Source: JBOGWA01 sp050693155
GTDB taxonomy: Bacteria; Actinomycetota; UBA4738; CALAEC01
Length of the DNA: 16,592 nt
Assembly: GCA_050693155.1 (NCBI GenBank)
Contig: JBOGWA010000053.1
Coordinates: forward strand, 1 to 16,592
Reading direction: 5' to 3'
The number at the start of each line of letters is the position of its first letter. The stretch's first letter is position 1. Shown piece by piece: positions 13,471 to 16,592 of this stretch. The notes below the pieces were generated by a model, which saw only the letters and a list, made by a program, of their open reading frames with translations, searched no databases and was not told the origin of the DNA. Made by a program: the position numbers and the translations under genes.

Positions 13471-14447
13471 CCGGCCTCCGGCGGGTCGTCGTGACCGGAG
13501 TGGCAGGGTTTATCGGCGCGAATCTCGCCAGGGAACTGATCCGGCGCGGCGAAGAGGTTCACGGGATCGTTCGGGCGACGACGGATCTGTGGCGAACCCG
13601 CGAGATCTTGCCCAGTTTGCATCTTCATACCGCGGACGTCGCGGATCGGGTGGCAGTGGGGCGTGCTCTCCGGGATGTCGAGCCCGACGTCGTCTTCCAT
13701 CTCGCAGTTACTACCGGGCACCCCGAAGGTGGGGCCGAATACGAGGATTTGGTCCGGAGCGGAGTCCTCGGAACTTGGAACACGCTCGAAGCCGCCGCCG
13801 CCATTGGGGTTCGGCGCTTCGTGCACCTCGGCAGCTCGCTCGAGTATCCGGAGCGCGCAGTGGCCTTGTCGGAGTCGGAGCCTTCGCAACCCGGCACGTT
13901 TCGGGCGGCCGTCAAGGCGGCGTCCACTCTCCTGTGCCTCGGAATGGCTCAAGGGGGAGCACTCCCCGTCGTCGTCCTGCGACCCTTCTACGTTTACGGT
14001 CCCTGGGACGCGCCGAGCCACCTCATCCCGACGGCGCTCCGTTCAGCCTTTACGGGCGAGGAGCTTCCTCTCACGCGATCGACGTACGTCCACGACCCCG
14101 TCTACGTCGAGGACGTCGTCGACGCCTGCATCCGGGCCGCCACGAGCGATGCTGTGGTCGGTGAGGTCGTGAACGTGGGCTCTGGTCGGGAGTGGAGCAA
14201 CCAGGAGATCGTTCGGGAGGTCGAGGCCGCCACGGGGCGGAAGATCAAGATTCGTCCCGGCGCCTTCTCCCCGCGGCCGGCCGATCGAGCGCACTGGGTC
14301 GCGGATATCCACAAGGCGAAGAGACTCCTTGGGTGGGAGCCCGGCCACACGTTCCGTGACGGGCTGGAGAAGACCCTCCGATGGTACGAAACGCATTCGG
14401 TCGTCCGTGATCAGCAGATCGAGGAACGGAACGGCGCCTCTGCTTAG
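13467..14447 (+). CDS. NAD-dependent epimerase/dehydratase-like SDR with atypical active site
   Basis: Extended SDR of 326 residues, usually acting on nucleotide sugars. N-terminal TGVAGFIG (10-17) is the cofactor-binding glycine motif; VVFHLA (75-80), HLGSSLEYPE (120-129), LRPFYVYGPWD (171-181), VYVEDVVDA (212-220) and NVGSG (236-240) follow the family order. The catalytic Y-x-x-x-K is not intact: K150 is present but four residues before it is Arg146 (FRAAVK), with Phe145 next to it. It may be inactive, use another residue, or bind rather than convert a ligand. ATG 13467 overlaps the aldolase stop. The stop overlaps the convergent glycosyltransferase stop by 4 nt (TTAG). Confidence 0.88.
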   Translation: MTGLRRVVVTGVAGFIGANLARELIRRGEEVHGIVRATTDLWRTREILPSLHLHTADVADRVAVGRALRDVEPDVVFHLAVTTGHPEGGAEYEDLVRSGVLGTWNTLEAAAAIGVRRFVHLGSSLEYPERAVALSESEPSQPGTFRAAVKAASTLLCLGMAQGGALPVVVLRPFYVYGPWDAPSHLIPTALRSAFTGEELPLTRSTYVHDPVYVEDVVDACIRAATSDAVVGEVVNVGSGREWSNQEIVREVEAATGRKIKIRPGAFSPRPADRAHWVADIHKAKRLLGWEPGHTFRDGLEKTLRWYETHSVVRDQQIEERNGASA

Positions 14448-15400
14448 CCCTCGGGTTCTTTGCCGACCAGGCGCTGGATCAGCGCCTTCCCGACGTGGAG
14501 CGGGCCTAGGATCGCTGAGAGCAGGCCGTATCGCAAGGCATGGACCCAGCGGTGTTCTTCAAGTGCGATTCTGGTAACGAGAGACCACGCGCGAAGGTAG
14601 ACCTTTCGCCAGACGAGGAGACCGATCGGGTGATCTCTCTTGTACTGCGACCAAGTGAGGTCCTCTCCTCGCGCACGGGCGGCCAGCCGAGTCCGCACGA
14701 AATACATCTCCTCGAAGACCTGACGGGGTCGGCGGCGGCTGAGACTTCCACTATGAACGCGATACGTGCCCAGGAATTCGGGCACGCAGGCAATCTTCCC
14801 CAGCTTGGTGGCTCGGGCCAAGAGCTCCAGGACCGATACGATCGGGATCCTCTCGTCGAAGTAGTCGAGCGCCCGCAGCGTCGCGGTAGGAAGCAGCAAC
14901 GAGGATGGTTCGAACGGGATGAGCTCGGCACGAGCGATGGCTTCTTGCTGCCACGGTTCGGTGAGGGGCATCCCATACGTCCAGACCGCCTTGCCCGTGA
15001 GGGTCTCGCCTCGGAGGAGACAGCCCACCGCGACAACGGAGGCATCCGATCGAAGGAGCGCGATCTGTCTCTCGAGCTTCTCGGGATACCAGCTGTCATC
15101 ATGGTCGAGGAAGGCTACGAACTCCCCTTTGCCTTCACGGGCCCCGAGGTTTCGCGCCGTCGTTACTCCGAGAGGTTCCTTGACATCGATGAGACGGACC
15201 CTGGCGTCCTCCAAAGAGTCCACGAGCCTCCCCGTTCCGTCCGTAGAGCCGTTGTTCACAACGATCACCTCGACAGCACTGATTGTTTGCGCGAGCACGC
15301 TGCGAACTGCCTGTTCGATGAATTGCTCCGCGTTGTAGCCGAGGATGACTGCGCTGACGAGTGGGGAGGGAGCCTCCGGCGGCCCTTCGGCGTCCGTCAC
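14444..15400 (-). CDS. family 2 glycosyltransferase
   Basis: Inverting GT-A glycosyltransferase that moves a sugar from a nucleotide sugar, 318 residues. VSAVILGYNAEQFIEQAVRS (residues 15-34), VIVVNNGSTDGT (45-56), GVTTARNLG (78-86) and the metal-binding FLDHDDSWYPEKL (97-109, D-x-D type) are all present. The C-terminal third is basic with aromatic and hydrophobic helices (near WRKVYLRAW and the last 40 residues) that could rest on the membrane. GTG 15400 overlaps the TGA of the FAH-family gene (GTGA), so I prefer it to the upstream ATG at 15499. The link to a tyrosine-catabolism enzyme is odd; a functional link to the convergent epimerase/aldolase genes is equally possible. Acceptor unknown. 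Confidence 0.92.
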   Translation of the reverse strand: MTDAEGPPEAPSPLVSAVILGYNAEQFIEQAVRSVLAQTISAVEVIVVNNGSTDGTGRLVDSLEDARVRLIDVKEPLGVTTARNLGAREGKGEFVAFLDHDDSWYPEKLERQIALLRSDASVVAVGCLLRGETLTGKAVWTYGMPLTEPWQQEAIARAELIPFEPSSLLLPTATLRALDYFDERIPIVSVLELLARATKLGKIACVPEFLGTYRVHSGSLSRRRPRQVFEEMYFVRTRLAARARGEDLTWSQYKRDHPIGLLVWRKVYLRAWSLVTRIALEEHRWVHALRYGLLSAILGPLHVGKALIQRLVGKEPEG

Positions 15401-16278
15401 CGCTTCCCGCCTATGCGGTTCCGGAGTACGCTGATTCGAGGCGTCTCGATCTCGACGAGGGCGCCGGGCTCGATCATCCTGCCGAGGTCGAGGCCGCATC
15501 CTCCTCCGAATGATCCCGACCCATAGACGTCGCCGGGGAACACGTCCTCGTTCTGAGAGACGTGCGCGATCATCTGTGAGAACGTCCAGTGCGCGTCGCC
15601 AAGATTTCCCTGGGCCCAGACCTCACCGTCGACGCTCGCCGTGAGGGGCAGGTCGTGCGGATCGATCTCATCGGGGGTGACGATCACAGGACCGAGTGAG
15701 GTCGCGAAATCCTTCGACTTTGCGGGGCCGAGGCGTCCGGCCATCTCCTTTCGCTGGATGTCCCGAGCCGACCAGTCGTTCATGAGCGTATAGCCGAAGA
15801 TGAGGCCCGAAGCCTCGGTTTCGCTGACGTCCCGACCCCGCCCGCCGAGGATGCAGGCCACCTCGCACTCGAAGTCAAGCTCTTTGGTGTACGCGGGCCA
15901 CGGCACGTCCTCGTCCGGTCCATAAACGGATCGGTGGTTTCCCTTGTAGTAGAGCGGCATCTCGTACCACGCCTCCGGGACCGGCTCGCCGCGGCGCTCG
16001 GCCCCGAGCTTCACGTGGTCCTCGAATCCCAGGAAGTCACGAAGCGACGCGGGAAGGATGGGCACGAGAAGTCGAGCATCCGGCACGCTCGCGGCATCCG
16101 ATCCTTCAAGGGCCTCCCCGGCGCGCGCGAGAGCCGATGGTCCGGCCTGCACGAGGGTCTCCATCGTCGCCGGGAATTCGGGGTCGCCGACCGCATCCGG
16201 CAGATCCACGACCGCACGATCGCCGACCAGGGTCCCGAGCCGCCGCCCACCCTCCCGCTCGTACGTCACCAACCGCAC
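15397..16278 (-). CDS. fumarylacetoacetate hydrolase-family protein
   Basis: Probably cleaves fumarylacetoacetate to fumarate and acetoacetate, the end step of the homogentisate pathway whose dioxygenase is at 9648-10763; other FAH-family activities are possible. 293 residues from GTG 16278. Catalytic H88 lies in FLGFEDHVK; metal ligands E137 and E139 in ELDFECEV and D168 in LMNDWSARD; SKDFATSLGP (188-197) and GSGSFGGGCGLDLGR (253-267) complete the fold. The frame is open to an ATG at 16314, but a TATGAT box at 16290-16285 lies inside that extension 6 nt before the GTG, and the family start RLVTYE follows it, so GTG 16278 is preferred. The stop overlaps the glycosyltransferase start. No maleylacetoacetate isomerase is in the window. 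Confidence 0.9.
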   Translation of the reverse strand: MRLVTYEREGGRRLGTLVGDRAVVDLPDAVGDPEFPATMETLVQAGPSALARAGEALEGSDAASVPDARLLVPILPASLRDFLGFEDHVKLGAERRGEPVPEAWYEMPLYYKGNHRSVYGPDEDVPWPAYTKELDFECEVACILGGRGRDVSETEASGLIFGYTLMNDWSARDIQRKEMAGRLGPAKSKDFATSLGPVIVTPDEIDPHDLPLTASVDGEVWAQGNLGDAHWTFSQMIAHVSQNEDVFPGDVYGSGSFGGGCGLDLGRMIEPGALVEIETPRISVLRNRIGGKR

Positions 16279-16284
16279 GCCGCG

Positions 16285-16290
16285 ATCATA
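16285..16290 (-). promoter_or_regulatory. -10 box TATGAT for the FAH-glycosyltransferase operon
   Basis: On the minus strand TATGAT is followed after 6 nt by GTG 16278, placing the predicted transcription start on the start codon. A weak TGAATT lies 17 nt upstream. This is the fourth operon in the window with this leaderless layout. Confidence 0.55.
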
Positions 16291-16320
16291 TTCACCCCAC
16301 CCTGCCGAATTCACACCGGT

Positions 16321-16504
16321 CCCAGCCTGGTGAGCCTGCGCGGGGTTCTCCGCTCAACGTCCTCGGCGACCCCAGAACGGGGTCGCCTTGCGGGATGTTT
16401 CGCTCCGAAGCCCGCGCACTCTCAACCGCCCTCAAACGTGATTCGGTGAGTCACCGACTGCGCCGAAGGATCGGCTGGGGGCCGGCCGCCGACGTCACTC
16501 GGAT
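16321..16504 (+). repeat. dispersed intergenic repeat, full 184-bp tandem unit
   Basis: The unit begins at CCCAGCCTGGTGAGCC (16321) and recurs at 16505, a period of 184 bp. It includes a 9-bp hairpin GGCGACCCC/GGGGTCGCC (16365-16373 with 16379-16387), the conserved CGGTGA-n-TCACCG core (16444-16456) and a GGGGGCCGGC palindromic tail like that at 4803. Inverted relative to the copy at 4886-5019. Confidence 0.9.
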
Positions 16505-16592
16505 CCCAGCCTGGTGAGCCTGCGCGGCGTTCTCCGCTCAACGTCCTCGGCGACCCCAGAACGGGGTCGCCTTGCGGGATGTTTCGCTCCGA
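16505..16592 (+). repeat. second tandem unit of the repeat, cut by window end
   Basis: Matches 16321-16408 at nearly every base (GGGG versus GGCG near 16532-16535 is the difference seen). The 9-bp hairpin lies at 16549-16557 with 16563-16571. The unit runs out of the window, so the array may be longer. Confidence 0.9.

Noticed and set aside
14540..15526. 328-codon plus-strand reading frame
   Set aside because: It lies antisense to the glycosyltransferase, which has full GT2 motifs; the plus frame has none.
16279..16314. ATG 16314 as the start of the FAH-family gene
   Set aside because: The 12 extra residues are not family-like and include the TATGAT promoter box; GTG 16278 fits better.
16321..16592. 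CRISPR array or rRNA/tRNA cluster
   Set aside because: The units are 184 bp without spacer variety, no Cas gene is present, and no tRNA T-loop or rRNA segment was recognised.

Overview
The window is GC-rich, densely packed DNA with heavy gene overlap (ATGA, GTGA and TGATG junctions). It is most likely from an uncultured or poorly studied member of the Actinomycetota. Three things support this: an RsiG-like c-di-GMP-binding anti-sigma protein (a family known from Actinobacteria), an actinobacterial-type M23 peptidase with a coiled coil, and several genes whose -10-like hexamer lies only 6-9 nt before the start codon, as expected for leaderless transcripts. No rRNA, tRNA, transposase, phage gene or CRISPR array was seen.

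Layout. (1) 2-3604, plus strand: a fatty-acid/acyl-CoA degradation operon made of a 5'-truncated acyl-CoA dehydrogenase, a second acyl-CoA dehydrogenase carrying an odd in-frame G-rich insertion, and an acyl-CoA synthetase. (2) 3708-4733: a secreted coiled-coil/M23 peptidoglycan hydrolase with its own promoter. (3) 4734-5049: a non-coding block rich in palindromes, containing one inverted copy of a repeat family that recurs as a 184-bp tandem repeat at the window end. (4) 5050-6679: a three-gene overlapping operon of an RsiG-like c-di-GMP-binding protein, a stand-alone REC protein and an HD-GYP c-di-GMP phosphodiesterase. This is the most interesting system in the window. (5) 6680-7151: non-coding DNA with a good promoter, several small hairpins and a terminator-like hairpin, so a candidate structured RNA. 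(6) 7152-10763, plus strand: an amino-acid catabolism operon of a nicotinamidase-like hydrolase, proline dehydrogenase, pyrroline-5-carboxylate reductase, a 37-residue very basic protein and homogentisate 1,2-dioxygenase. (7) 10721-11626, minus strand: a diiron ferritin-like/acyl-ACP-desaturase-like protein, divergent from (8) 11689-14447, plus strand: aldo-keto reductase, HpcH/HpaI-like aldolase and an NDP-sugar epimerase-like SDR. (9) 14444-16278, minus strand: a fumarylacetoacetate hydrolase-family protein translationally coupled to a family 2 glycosyltransferase. (10) 16321-16592: tandem copies of the repeat, running off the window.

How the parts fit. The acyl-CoA genes, proline dehydrogenase, homogentisate dioxygenase and fumarylacetoacetate hydrolase suggest a heterotroph that uses fatty acids and amino acids (Tyr/Phe and Pro). 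The c-di-GMP operon could join a phospho-signal, c-di-GMP breakdown and release of a sigma factor within one transcript, but the partner sigma factor is not in this window. All functional calls rest on motifs read by eye; no database search was run.
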